Source of the DNA: an uncultured Bacteroidales bacterium
GTDB lineage: Bacteria > Bacteroidota > Bacteroidia > Bacteroidales > Paludibacteraceae
Assembly (NCBI GenBank): GCA_902780235.1
Contig: CACZEL010000008.1
Span: forward strand, 1-64,000
Reading direction: 5' to 3'
DNA: 64,000 nucleotides
Positions 25,244 through 34,018 of the stretch are shown here, in pieces (position 1 is the stretch's first letter; every line of letters begins with the position of its first letter). The notes below the pieces were generated by a model. That model ran no database searches and was not told where the DNA came from. It worked only from the letters and a program-made list of their open reading frames with translations. The position numbers and the translations under genes are program-made.

Positions 25244-26047
25244 TTATTTCATTAACTCACCATGTACATTGTACTTCGTTCCGTTGTACATGATAACGAG
25301 TTGTCCGTTCTCAATGAATTTAACAACCTTATCTTCAGTATTCACGTTCTCAACATCAGTACCTTGTTTTTCAACGATCGTGGTGAAGTAATCACCGATC
25401 CAAGCGGTATTCTGATAAGCCTCCAATGCGCCATCAGGAACAATTACCACTGCATTTGGGTTGGTATTACATACGTGCGTCAAACTGATCTGCCAGGGAT
25501 TCTGAGTCCATGTAGCGGTTACTTTGGTAGCAATGCTCGGCGGTACCGCGCCCTTGAATTCCAGAACCTCCAACTGCGGCAAAGCAAATGCCATGACGCA
25601 TAACGAATCCGTCGAAGCCGGCAATACCAGTTTCTTCAGTTTCATCGGTGCAGAAGCAGAAGCATTGTGAACAGCCGTCGTAGGAATAATCCGGATTCCT
25701 TCCGGCAACTCGAGTTCTTGTACATCAACAGCCGCCTGGAATGCCTGCATGCCGATGGATGTTACCTGACTTCCTTCGGCAAAAGTGATGGAGCTTGCCG
25801 TGGTGTTACGAAGTGCTCCTTGACCGAGGGCTACTACGGGATAGGAGATTTCTTCCTTGGTAACAGCAACCGGGATGACGATGTGGTCGATCTCGTACTT
25901 AGAGGATGTGCTGTAACGGATCAATGTAGCCGTTTGATCATCACTAAGTTGATAATAGAGCCCATCGACCTGAATGGTGTCGATGATAGCAGCCTGCATG
26001 CTGATCGCCAGGACTACTGCACTCACAAAAGTAAAAATTTTTCTCAT
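25244..26047 (-). CDS. secreted BspA-like leucine-rich-repeat protein with C-terminal sorting domain
   Basis: A signal peptide (MRKIFTFVSAVVLAISMQA) is followed by BspA-type repeats such as ASSITFAEGSQVTSIGMQAF and VQELELPEGIRIIP. The last 40 residues end KVVKFIENGQLVIMYNGTKY, closely like the end of the next gene upstream. This resembles the type A C-terminal domain that directs proteins through the type IX secretion system. A start two codons earlier (MLM) is possible. Function probably adhesion or protein binding, as in other BspA-like proteins. Confidence 0.75.
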   Translation of the reverse strand: MRKIFTFVSAVVLAISMQAAIIDTIQVDGLYYQLSDDQTATLIRYSTSSKYEIDHIVIPVAVTKEEISYPVVALGQGALRNTTASSITFAEGSQVTSIGMQAFQAAVDVQELELPEGIRIIPTTAVHNASASAPMKLKKLVLPASTDSLCVMAFALPQLEVLEFKGAVPPSIATKVTATWTQNPWQISLTHVCNTNPNAVVIVPDGALEAYQNTAWIGDYFTTIVEKQGTDVENVNTEDKVVKFIENGQLVIMYNGTKYNVHGELMK

Positions 26048-26066
26048 AAGCATAAAATATTATAAA

Positions 26067-27632
26067 TTAATAACCTAATATATTGTATACTCTGCCATTG
26101 TAACGGATAAAGAGTTGTCCGTTCTCGATGAATTTAATGGTCTTGTTACTCTCGCTCTTAACCGTTTCTACGCCTTGTTCTCCACCCTCACCTAACACAG
26201 CAACAATACTATACCAATTGGTGAGGTCCACGTAGTTCATAGGCTCATCATTGAATAAATAATAATCAGATGTCGTACGAGCGCGAAGACCAATTGCTGT
26301 TTGCGAACCATCTGCACTACGACCTACAACTGAAATCGTAGAAGAACCTCCACCATATGCAATCGTATCTGTGCTAATGAGGTTCATTTGCTCATCATAG
26401 TTAAAAATCATCTGAATACCATTTAGCGTCTCATGGTTATAAGCCACATAGCCGGTTTCCGTCGGATAAGCAGCTACCGTGATATTCAGGACATCGTTCG
26501 CTGCCGAGTGCACATCAAAATCAAGCACTGCTCCATCTGCTTGGTTCATGATATAGACCAGACCATGGTTGAATGTACCATTGGTAGCGATCGTCTTCTC
26601 TCCAACAGTGATAGAGCCTTGACTCAAACCGCCGCAAACGAAGATCTTCCCATCCACAAACTTGGTTTGTTGGAACTGCAAACTGCCATTAATCGGATGA
26701 TATACAATATATTCACGCTCCAAATCCGTGTTGTAACATGCGGCATAGATACCTCTTTCTGTTTCATTTTTATAGGTACCGGCAATATAAAGTTTGCCGT
26801 TCTCATAATTTACTCCTAAAGGACGATCAGAGATGAGGTCATCATTATTGATGACTGCACCTATATAATCCAAATCCATGAAGACGTTGTATTGAGGTTT
26901 ATATTTAAGAATCACCGTGTTGCAGGCATCGCTCTTGCTGCCTTCGTAATTCCAAGCACGACGAGGAGCAACTGTATCCAATCGTGTAGGGAGAAGCGTA
27001 TCCGCTTGATAGCCAACCAGATATACAAAACCTGCTGTATCTTGCGTAGCAGCCGACCATGAAAAGGCATCATTACGCGCAATCTTCTTGCCTCCTACTA
27101 TGATAGAGTCTATCGTAAGAGCCATATTATTGCTGGCTACCAGCCGACCATCTTTGTCGTACAAATTGATAAAACTCATATAATTACCTGAACGTCCACG
27201 GAATTTATCGGCATAGATCACACCTCCGTCTTTTGTAACAGCTAAAGCAGTACCTGCCAAATCGTAATCTCCTGTTGTATCTGCTTTTGCCCATAACAGA
27301 TCGCCTTCTGCGTCCATTTTTGCAAGGAAAGAGTTTTTCATATTGACCAGTTTCAATTCACCCGGTTTACTCCCCCATTTGGCTGCCGTTGCCCCTTGGT
27401 AGGTATTTCCGGAAAAATGCAACCCTACCTCATCGGAACTAGCTGTTTGGTAACTACTTAACAGATACATACTCCCATCACTACCATACTCCAGACTATA
27501 CAACATCGTCTGACCACTCGACGGATTGGCTTGCTCATCAATGAGCGTTTTGTAGTAAGCCATGTCAACGGCTTGCGCCATATTCAAGGACAAAGCCACA
27601 AAGGCTATCGAACTAAGTAAAAATTTTTTCAT
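26067..27632 (-). CDS. secreted beta-propeller-like protein with C-terminal sorting domain
   Basis: From ATG 27632 the product is 521 residues, with a signal peptide MKKFLLSSIAFVALSLNMAQ. The body has repeated blocks of the type DKDGRLVASNNMALTIDS and GKLYIAGTYKNETE, typical of SBBP-like propeller repeats. The C-terminus TIKFIENGQLFIRYNGRVYN matches the neighbouring gene's end, a T9SS-type sorting domain. Earlier in-frame codons lie at or before the predicted transcription start (about 27661). Cell-surface or secreted; exact role unknown. Confidence 0.75.
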   Translation of the reverse strand: MKKFLLSSIAFVALSLNMAQAVDMAYYKTLIDEQANPSSGQTMLYSLEYGSDGSMYLLSSYQTASSDEVGLHFSGNTYQGATAAKWGSKPGELKLVNMKNSFLAKMDAEGDLLWAKADTTGDYDLAGTALAVTKDGGVIYADKFRGRSGNYMSFINLYDKDGRLVASNNMALTIDSIIVGGKKIARNDAFSWSAATQDTAGFVYLVGYQADTLLPTRLDTVAPRRAWNYEGSKSDACNTVILKYKPQYNVFMDLDYIGAVINNDDLISDRPLGVNYENGKLYIAGTYKNETERGIYAACYNTDLEREYIVYHPINGSLQFQQTKFVDGKIFVCGGLSQGSITVGEKTIATNGTFNHGLVYIMNQADGAVLDFDVHSAANDVLNITVAAYPTETGYVAYNHETLNGIQMIFNYDEQMNLISTDTIAYGGGSSTISVVGRSADGSQTAIGLRARTTSDYYLFNDEPMNYVDLTNWYSIVAVLGEGGEQGVETVKSESNKTIKFIENGQLFIRYNGRVYNILGY

Positions 27633-27667
27633 ACTCCTTTTTTCTTTCATTTTTTCAAAAAACGTTG

Positions 27668-27699
27668 CAAAATTACAAAAAAAATCCCACACGAGCAAG
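27668..27699 (-). promoter_or_regulatory. promoter of the propeller-protein gene
   Basis: Minus strand CTTGC box (27699-27696), 20-bp spacing, TAATTTTG (27675-27668). The -33 box lies inside the loop and stem of the ferritin terminator. Confidence 0.8.
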
Positions 27700-27705
27700 T
27701 GTGGG
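27676..27705 (-). terminator. ferritin terminator fused to the next promoter
   Basis: Minus strand CCCACACTTGCTCGTGTGGG followed by a run of T. It ends the ftn transcript 42 bp after the stop and shares bases with the promoter at 27668-27699. Confidence 0.83.
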
Positions 27706-27746
27706 AAGCAAAATCACAACAAATGGGGATGCCCCCAAAATGTCCG

Positions 27747-28268
27747 TTATGCCTTGGCTGCAAGAGGTGAAGGCGTAGCATAAACACGTGCTGCCAACTC
27801 TTGGTCGAGCATGTAGAGTCCGTAGCCATTACCATCGAGCATTTTGAGTTTGTTGATGATCTCAACGGCGTTCTCTTCCTCTTCGACTTGCTCGTCGATG
27901 AACCACTGGAGTCGGCTCTGCGCAGCAAAATCTTTCTCCTCTACGGCGATATGCATCAGGTTGTTGATGAGGGAAGTAACGTGTTGCTCGTGAGCATATG
28001 TAGCTTCAAAAGCAGCTAAGGGCGACGCCCATTCTGTCTCAACGGCATCGATAGCCTTGAGCAGAACGCGACCTCCACGACTGATGAGATAGTTATAGAA
28101 GATCTGCGCATGGTCTTGCTCCTCCTTGAATTGGATAGCGAACCAGTTTGCCATACCGGCGTAGCCTTTGTCATGGCAGTAAGCAGACATACTCAGATAC
28201 AGATAAGCCGACCACATTTCGGCATTGATTTGGGCGTTAATAGCGTCCTCTAAACGTTTTGAAATCAT
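27747..28268 (-). CDS. ftnA: bacterial non-haem ferritin
   Basis: A 173-residue four-helix ferritin of typical length. Ferroxidase ligands are visible as AEMWSAYLYLSM and KEEQDHAQIFYNYL, with EEKDFAAQSRLQWFIDEQVEEE later. It oxidises and stores iron in a 24-mer shell in the cytoplasm. It is transcribed alone from a promoter that shares its -33 palindrome with ispE. Confidence 0.95.
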   Translation of the reverse strand: MISKRLEDAINAQINAEMWSAYLYLSMSAYCHDKGYAGMANWFAIQFKEEQDHAQIFYNYLISRGGRVLLKAIDAVETEWASPLAAFEATYAHEQHVTSLINNLMHIAVEEKDFAAQSRLQWFIDEQVEEEENAVEIINKLKMLDGNGYGLYMLDQELAARVYATPSPLAAKA

Positions 28269-28304
28269 AATACAATATTATTTAGTCATTTACAAATTTT
28301 GCTG

Positions 28305-28352
28305 CAAAGATACACTTTTTTTTGCATATATGCAAATAATTTTGTAATTTTG
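28305..28352. promoter_or_regulatory. divergent promoters sharing one -33 palindrome (ftn / ispE)
   Basis: The perfect palindrome TTTGCATATATGCAAA (28321-28336) gives TTTG to both strands. Rightward: 20 bp to TAATTTTG (28345-28352). Leftward: 20 bp to TATCTTTG (28312-28305 on the minus strand). The two polymerases would need the same DNA. Confidence 0.87.
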
Positions 28353-28363
28353 CAGCAAAATTG

Positions 28364-29275
28364 ATGAAGACAATGATTCTATATCCGAATTGCAAGATTA
28401 ACTTAGGTCTACGCGTGGTACGTAAACGCGAAGACGGCTACCATGATCTGGAGACGATCTTTGTGCCTATTTACGGCTTACACGATGAGCTTGAGGTGAA
28501 TATAGTCGAAAGTCAAAAGTCGAAGGTCGAAAGCAATATTTCTTTTGTACAAGAAGGCATTATAGTAGACTGTAAGCCGGAAGATAATTTGATTATTAAA
28601 TGTTATCGTAAGTTTGCGAAGAAGTATGGTTTGAACGAACCTATATCTATTCGTTTTAAAAAAATCATTCCTTTTGGAGCCGGTTTAGGAGGAGGAAGCA
28701 GCGATGCCGCCCATATGGCGATCGCACTGAATGAGTTGTTTGAGTTGGAATTGAGTAAGGAGGAGTTGGCAGAAGAAGTGAAGGAATTAGGGGCTGATTG
28801 TCCGTTCTTTATCTATAATGTGCCCTGTTATGCAGAAGGGATCGGAGATAAGTTGACACCGATTGATCTGGATCTGAAGGGCACGCGAATTGTGATGATT
28901 AAGCCGGAAGAAGGAGTAAGTACGAAAGAAGCGTATTCGGGTATGAGACCGCATCCCGAGGCTGCTCAAAGAATAAAGACCGCTATCGCTCAAAGTAAAA
29001 AGGGGCTTTTGTCTTTTGACTTTCGACTTTCGACTATTTTTACGAATGATTTCGAGGCGACGGTTTTTCCAAAGCACCCTATTATAGCGGATATAAAAAA
29101 GCGTCTGCAGGACGCAGGCGCTTATTATGCGAGTATGAGCGGGAGTGGTTCAACTGTTTTCGGATTTTTCAAGAACGATCCGGAAGGTTGTACCGACGCC
29201 CGGTTGAGAGTGCTTAAGGAGGAGTTTTCCTCCATGGTATTGCTCGACGATACGTTTGGCGAGTGGAAGTCCTAA
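28364..29275 (+). CDS. ispE: 4-diphosphocytidyl-2-C-methyl-D-erythritol kinase
   Basis: A GHMP kinase of about 303 residues; ATP-binding loop PFGAGLGGGSSDAAHMAIAL near residue 105, N-terminal MILYPNCKINLGLRVV, C-terminal MSGSGSTVFGFF. It phosphorylates CDP-methylerythritol in the MEP isoprenoid pathway. Two period-7 repeats are read in frame: GTCGAAA units at 28507-28535 (VESQKSKVESN) and TTTCGAC units at 29008-29037 (SFDFRLSTI). The start is 28364 or 28373, within about 15 nt of the predicted transcription start. Its last 126 bases overlap the 3' end of the convergent histidine kinase gene. Confidence 0.94.
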   Translation: MKTMILYPNCKINLGLRVVRKREDGYHDLETIFVPIYGLHDELEVNIVESQKSKVESNISFVQEGIIVDCKPEDNLIIKCYRKFAKKYGLNEPISIRFKKIIPFGAGLGGGSSDAAHMAIALNELFELELSKEELAEEVKELGADCPFFIYNVPCYAEGIGDKLTPIDLDLKGTRIVMIKPEEGVSTKEAYSGMRPHPEAAQRIKTAIAQSKKGLLSFDFRLSTIFTNDFEATVFPKHPIIADIKKRLQDAGAYYASMSGSGSTVFGFFKNDPEGCTDARLRVLKEEFSSMVLLDDTFGEWKS

Positions 29276-30286
29276 TCCCCATCCTCTTTCCTTCGAAGTG
29301 AAACCCGGCTCAAATATATGACGCTGGGTTTTTATGTCGATGCCTTTGCCGTTATCAGCGATATCCAGCATCACATCGTGCTCATTCTCATGGATTTGGA
29401 GCGAGATCGTTCCTTCTCCAGAGATGGCATCTACTGCGTTCTTAAGCAGGTTCTCAATGACCCATTTCAAAAGCGGCGCATTGAGATACACGTTCCGAGA
29501 GACTCCTTGCAGGCTACTATCGTTAATTGTAATGCGGCTACTTATACGCGAACGCATATAGGTCACGGCATCTTCGACGACGGGAATGAGATTCATCTCC
29601 TTCAGTTCCGGTTCGGATCCTATCTTCTGGAAACGATCCGCTATCATCTGCAGACGATCAATATCGCGTTTCATCTGCGGCACATACTCATCGTTCGGAT
29701 ACGCTTCTGCAAGCAGTTGCTGCCAGGCATTGAGCGAAGAGATCGGTGTGCCGAGTTGGTGAGCTGTCTCTTTGGAGAGTCCTACCCAAAGGAGGTTCTC
29801 TTCACTGCGTTGTCCGGTGAGCATGGTGATGACAGCGATGGCGATGAAGATAAAGATCAACGCAAACTGAGCGTAAGGCACATAGCGAAGTTGGGTAAGC
29901 AGACGACTGTCATCCCAATAGATGTATTGGGTGGTATTTTCGTCTATTTTCAGTTCTATCGGACCATGATGCTTTGTAGTCGAAAGTCGAAAGTTGAAAG
30001 TCGAAAGACCTTTTTCTTCCACGTTACGGCTAGCCAGGATCTTGCCTTGCTCATCGCAGATATAAACAGGGATGGTCGTATTCTTCTCAATGATAGAGGT
30101 GACAAAATCGATATCCGCATCATTGTCTGCAAAGATGAGTTGGCGTGTAGCGTCCGCCCATATGGCCATGTTCTTCTGCTCTTCGTCTTGCAGTTGCCGC
30201 GCCAGGTTATTGGTAAACAATACGGAAATAGCCACGATAAACATGGCTATTACCAGTACTATTGTTCCTATTTGTCTATTAGACAT
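29150..30286 (-). CDS. membrane sensor histidine kinase
   Basis: A 378-residue kinase: membrane helix at residues 7-27, a small periplasmic sensor part, a second helix (YAQFALIFIFIAIAVITML), then H-box LSKETAHQLGTPISSLNAW, N-box ENLLKNAVDAI, G1 DNGKGI and G2 GWGLGLPLAKRIV. No response regulator lies next to it. A period-7 repeat is read in frame near 29975-30008 (LSTFNFRLSTTK). It starts 25 bp after the oadB stop, so it is the last gene of the decarboxylase operon, and its G2 box is encoded opposite the end of ispE. Confidence 0.9.
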   Translation of the reverse strand: MSNRQIGTIVLVIAMFIVAISVLFTNNLARQLQDEEQKNMAIWADATRQLIFADNDADIDFVTSIIEKNTTIPVYICDEQGKILASRNVEEKGLSTFNFRLSTTKHHGPIELKIDENTTQYIYWDDSRLLTQLRYVPYAQFALIFIFIAIAVITMLTGQRSEENLLWVGLSKETAHQLGTPISSLNAWQQLLAEAYPNDEYVPQMKRDIDRLQMIADRFQKIGSEPELKEMNLIPVVEDAVTYMRSRISSRITINDSSLQGVSRNVYLNAPLLKWVIENLLKNAVDAISGEGTISLQIHENEHDVMLDIADNGKGIDIKTQRHIFEPGFTSKERGWGLGLPLAKRIVEQYHGGKLLLKHSQPGVGTTFRIVLEKSENS

Positions 30287-30310
30287 ACTTTAGCTGTTAG
30301 CTATTGGCTG

Positions 30311-31486
30311 TTAGCCAAGCATTGTCAACAAAACACCTGCGGCTACAGCGGAGCCAATGACACCCGCTACGTTCGGACCCATGGCGTGCATGAGAAGGAA
30401 GTTAGAGGGGTTCTCCTCTTGTCCTACTGTCTGCGAAACGCGTGCGGCCATCGGCACAGCCGAAACACCTGCCGAACCGATCAGCGGGTTGATCTTCTCC
30501 TTGAGGAAGAGGTTCATGAACTTAGCCAGCAGTACACCGCCTGCGCTACCAAGACCGAAGGCCACGATACCCATCGCCAAGATCATCAGGGTCTGCCAGT
30601 TAAGGAAGCTACCCGCTGTTGCGGTTGCACCTACAGAGAGGCCGAGGAAAATTACCACGATGTTCATCAGTTCGTTCTGTGCAGTTTTTGAGAGACGATC
30701 CACTACTCCACACTCTTTCATCAAGTTACCGAGCATCAGACAGCCGATCAGCGGCGCTGCATCAGGCAGGATGAGGGCTACAATAGCCGTGATGATGATC
30801 GGGAAGACGATCTTCTCGGTTTTAGATACAGGACGCAATTGCCCCATCTTGATCGCACGCTCTTTCTTGGTCGTCAACGCACGCATGATAGGCGGTTGGA
30901 TAACCGGCACGAGCGCCATATAACTGTAAGCTGCAATAGCGATCGGGCCTAAGAGATGCGGTGCTAACTTGGAAGTCAAGAAGATGGATGTAGGACCATC
31001 TGCGCCACCGATGATACCGATAGAACCGGCTTCAGCAGGAGTAAAGCCCATGGCGTTCGCACAGAGGAAGGTCACGAAGATACCGATCTGTGCGGCTGCG
31101 CCGAGGATGAGGGACTTTGGATTCGCGATAAGGGGACCGAAGTCAGTCATAGCGCCTACGCCTATGAAGATAAGGCAAGGATATACACCCGCTTTGACAC
31201 CGATATAAAGCACGTCGAGCAAACCTCCCTCTTTGAGGATCGCGCCATAGGAATGGTAGGCAGGGCTCTCTGGATCGAGGAACGCCGACCATAACTCACT
31301 ATGGAACATCCCTGCGCCAGGTAGGTTCGTAAGGAGCATACCGAAGGCAATAGGAAGCAGCAAGAGCGGCTCGTATTTCTTGTGAATGGCAAGGTACAGC
31401 AGGAAGAATGACACCAAAAGCATTATGCCTTGCTGCCAAGTCATCTGCATGAAACCCATACCACTAAAAAATTCAATTATATTCAT
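30311..31486 (-). CDS. sodium-pumping decarboxylase beta subunit
   Basis: A 391-residue protein with about eleven membrane segments. The conserved [16 protein letters not shown] stretch near residue 170 is the sodium-translocating core of OadB/MmdB/GcdB. It decarboxylates carboxybiotin and exports Na+. With the carboxyltransferase, biotin carrier and gamma subunit upstream and methylmalonyl-CoA epimerase at the head of the operon, the complex is most likely methylmalonyl-CoA decarboxylase of the succinate-propionate pathway. Confidence 0.93.
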   Translation of the reverse strand: MNIIEFFSGMGFMQMTWQQGIMLLVSFFLLYLAIHKKYEPLLLLPIAFGMLLTNLPGAGMFHSELWSAFLDPESPAYHSYGAILKEGGLLDVLYIGVKAGVYPCLIFIGVGAMTDFGPLIANPKSLILGAAAQIGIFVTFLCANAMGFTPAEAGSIGIIGGADGPTSIFLTSKLAPHLLGPIAIAAYSYMALVPVIQPPIMRALTTKKERAIKMGQLRPVSKTEKIVFPIIITAIVALILPDAAPLIGCLMLGNLMKECGVVDRLSKTAQNELMNIVVIFLGLSVGATATAGSFLNWQTLMILAMGIVAFGLGSAGGVLLAKFMNLFLKEKINPLIGSAGVSAVPMAARVSQTVGQEENPSNFLLMHAMGPNVAGVIGSAVAAGVLLTMLG

Positions 31487-31489
31487 AAT

Positions 31490-31556
31490 TGGAATTTTTA
31501 ATTTACCATTTAATCATTTACCATTTGGTCATTTATTTGACCATTTGGTTATTTAG
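31490..31556 (-). repeat. short tandem repeat, period 7-8 (ATTTACC/ATTTGGTC)
   Basis: ATTTACC ATTTAATC ATTTACC ATTTGGTC and degenerate units fill the gap between the biotin carrier and beta-subunit genes. Similar units at 33990-34022 lie between the carboxyltransferase and epimerase genes. Confidence 0.75.
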
Positions 31557-32005
31557 CCAAGAACGATCAAGAGGTCGTCTTGCATGACGTTCTGACCCGG
31601 GGTAACAGCGATTTGTTTTACCGTACCATCCGCCTCTGCCATGATAGCGTTCTCCATCTTCATGGACTCGAGAGTCAGGAGGGTGTCACCTTTCTTAACG
31701 GCTTGTCCTTCGCTTACCAACACTTTGATAACTGATCCAGGCAGCGGACTCTTGACTTGCTGGCCGTTAGCTGTTGGCTCTTGGCTGTTAGCTTTAGCTT
31801 CTGCTTTGGGTGCTGCAGCGGGAGCAGAAGCAGCTTTCGGAGCAACAGGAGCCGGTTTAGCTGCAGGTTTAGCGGCAGGAGCAGCTGCTTCTGTTTCTAC
31901 CTCATATACTTTGCCGTTGACAGTTACTTTGGTCTTACCGGCTTCGATTTCTTCTACAGCGCACTTGTACTCTGCGCCATTGAGTTTGAATGCAAATTCT
32001 TTCAT
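31553..32005 (-). CDS. biotin carboxyl carrier subunit of the decarboxylase
   Basis: From ATG 32005 (one base after the gamma-subunit stop) the product is 150 residues: an N-terminal beta region, an Ala/Pro/Lys-rich linker and a biotinyl domain with LESMKMENAIM, where Lys carries biotin. It shuttles CO2 from the carboxyltransferase to the beta subunit. A period-7 TTAGCTG repeat at 31762-31797 is read in frame inside the linker (AKANSQEPTANGQQ). An in-frame codon four residues earlier overlaps the previous gene and is less likely. Confidence 0.92.
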   Translation of the reverse strand: MKEFAFKLNGAEYKCAVEEIEAGKTKVTVNGKVYEVETEAAAPAAKPAAKPAPVAPKAASAPAAAPKAEAKANSQEPTANGQQVKSPLPGSVIKVLVSEGQAVKKGDTLLTLESMKMENAIMAEADGTVKQIAVTPGQNVMQDDLLIVLG

Positions 32006-32006
32006 A

Positions 32007-32387
32007 TTAGAATCCAATGTTATTTAATCCGATTGATTTGGTATTCCACGCGGTCTCACGAGCTTGCACAGCTATCATACCGGTGGGTGCGTCATGTTTG
32101 CCATCACGCGAAGCAAGATACAAGGCCATCGCTATAGCGGCCGTATCGTCGGCAGGGGAAGCTACAATTGGAGATTGAAGATTGGAGATTGGAGATTCAC
32201 TCACCTCTACCTTCTCCTCCTTCACCTCTTTTTTTCCCTCTTTCGGCACCTTGGGTGCTGTTGCTTTCTGCATGATAAAGCCGAATCCTTGCAGGATAAA
32301 GACCAAGCAGAAAAGGAGCGCCAGGACGATACCGAAACCGAGGCCGGTTACAATCCATGTATCTGCTGTAACTGCTAATAAAGTCAT
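32007..32387 (-). CDS. decarboxylase gamma subunit (OadG family)
   Basis: A 126-residue protein with one N-terminal membrane helix (TWIVTGLGFGIVLALLFCLV), a Lys/Glu-rich linker and a C-terminal part with RDGKHDAPTGMIAVQ. OadG-type subunits hold the membrane pump and the soluble carboxyltransferase together. A period-7 GGAGATT repeat in the linker at 32167-32200 gives SPISNLQSPI. Confidence 0.85.
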   Translation of the reverse strand: MTLLAVTADTWIVTGLGFGIVLALLFCLVFILQGFGFIMQKATAPKVPKEGKKEVKEEKVEVSESPISNLQSPIVASPADDTAAIAMALYLASRDGKHDAPTGMIAVQARETAWNTKSIGLNNIGF

Positions 32388-32423
32388 ACTAATTAATAAT
32401 GAATAATGAATAATTAATATCTT

Positions 32424-33980
32424 TTATAGCGGAATATTCGAGTGCTTTTTAAGCGGGTTGGTCAGACGCTTGGTCTGTAGCATCTCGAAGGCACGGATGA
32501 TACGGCTACGTGTGTAGCGCGGTTCAATCACGTCATCGATGTATCCGCGGTTAGCAGCCTGGTACGGAGAAGCAAAGAGGTCTTTGTACTCTGCCTCTTT
32601 CTCTGCGATGAAGGCTTTCTTCTCTGCGGGATCTTCGATAGCCTTGATGGCTTTTGCTTGGAGCACGCCTACTGCTCCACTCGCTCCCATGACAGCAATC
32701 TCTGCGTTCGGCCATGCATAGCACATATCACCGCGGAGTTGCTTACAACTCATCACGATGTGCGATCCGCCGTACGACTTACGAACGGTGATGGTAACTT
32801 TCGGAACAGTTGCTTCGCCATACGCGAACATCAGTTTTGCTCCGTGATCGATGATACCTGCGTACTCTTGTCCGGTTCCACAAAGGAAGCCCGGAACGTC
32901 CACAAGGGTCAGGATCTGGATGTTGAACGCGTCGCAGAAACGAACGAAACGTGCTGCTTTGCGGGAAGCGTCGCAGTCCAAAACGCCGGCAAGCCAAGAA
33001 GGCTGGTTTGCGATGATACCTGTCGAACGACCGTTGAAACGAGCGAAACCGCAGATGACATTCTTGGCGTAGTCTTTGTGGACTTCCATGAAGTCTCCGT
33101 TATCCACGATGGTATTGATGATCTCGTGCATGTCATAGGGTTTGTTCGGATCGTCCGGTACGATGTCGTTGAGGTTATCGTCTACACGCGTTATATCGTC
33201 TGTGCATGCATAGACAGGCGCCTCTTCCATATTATTCTGCGGGATGAAGGAAACGAGGCGACGTACTTCCGCAAGCGCCTCTTCTTCGGTGGCAGCCACA
33301 AAATGGGTAACACCGGACTTGGTAGCATGGATATGTGCGCCACCGAGTTGCTCAACGGTCACGTCTTCACCGGTAACGGACTTCACTACCTTCGGACCTG
33401 TGATGAACATGTAGGAGTTTTGCTCGGTCATCATGATGAAGTCGGTGAGCGCAGGGCTGTACACAGCTCCACCTGCACACGGACCAAAGATGACAGAAAT
33501 CTGAGGAACAACACCTGAAGCAAGGATATTACGCTCGAAGATCTCCGCATAGCCGGCAAGGGCACATGCACCTTCCTGGATACGTGCTCCACCCGAGTCG
33601 TTGAGACCGATGATCGGCGCACCGAGTTTCATAGCCTGGTCCATGACATTGCAGATCTTCTGCGCCATGGTCTCAGAGAGCGAACCGCCGATGACTGTTG
33701 CGTCCTGTGCAAAAACGAATACCAGACGACCGTCAATAGTACCCGATCCTACTGCTACACCATCACCCAGGAACACTTTCTTCTCCATACCGAAGTCATG
33801 GCAACGATGGGTCAAGAACATGTTCACTTCTTCGAACGAACCTTCGTCCAAAAGCATATTGATACGCTCGCGGCAGGTATAACTGCCCTTTGCGTGATGC
33901 TTTTCTACGGCTGCTTCACCGCCTCCGGCAATTGCCTTCTCGCGGTTTTCAACCAATTTGTTTAATTTAGCCTGGTCCAT
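32424..33980 (-). CDS. acyl-CoA carboxyltransferase (methylmalonyl-CoA decarboxylase alpha / PccB)
   Basis: From ATG 33980 the product is 518 residues, the usual length of the family. It has two crotonase-like halves; LNDSGGARIQEGACALAGYAE near residue 125 and GFLCGTGQEYAGIIDHGAKL in the second half form the acyl-CoA and biotin sites. It removes the carboxyl group of methylmalonyl-CoA and passes it to biotin. A longer reading from 34037 only translates a period-7 repeat (NDQIVNDKIVN) and is rejected. Operon order epimerase, alpha, gamma, carrier, beta supports methylmalonyl-CoA as substrate. Confidence 0.93.
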   Translation of the reverse strand: MDQAKLNKLVENREKAIAGGGEAAVEKHHAKGSYTCRERINMLLDEGSFEEVNMFLTHRCHDFGMEKKVFLGDGVAVGSGTIDGRLVFVFAQDATVIGGSLSETMAQKICNVMDQAMKLGAPIIGLNDSGGARIQEGACALAGYAEIFERNILASGVVPQISVIFGPCAGGAVYSPALTDFIMMTEQNSYMFITGPKVVKSVTGEDVTVEQLGGAHIHATKSGVTHFVAATEEEALAEVRRLVSFIPQNNMEEAPVYACTDDITRVDDNLNDIVPDDPNKPYDMHEIINTIVDNGDFMEVHKDYAKNVICGFARFNGRSTGIIANQPSWLAGVLDCDASRKAARFVRFCDAFNIQILTLVDVPGFLCGTGQEYAGIIDHGAKLMFAYGEATVPKVTITVRKSYGGSHIVMSCKQLRGDMCYAWPNAEIAVMGASGAVGVLQAKAIKAIEDPAEKKAFIAEKEAEYKDLFASPYQAANRGYIDDVIEPRYTRSRIIRAFEMLQTKRLTNPLKKHSNIPL

Positions 33981-34018
33981 AAAGACATTTACTATTTTGT
34001 CATTTACAATTTGGTCAT

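Noticed and set aside
29318-30691. Long plus-strand ORF of 457 codons
   Set aside because: It lies antisense to the histidine kinase and decarboxylase beta-subunit genes, both of which have clear family motifs; its translation is rich in His, Arg and Cys with no domain.
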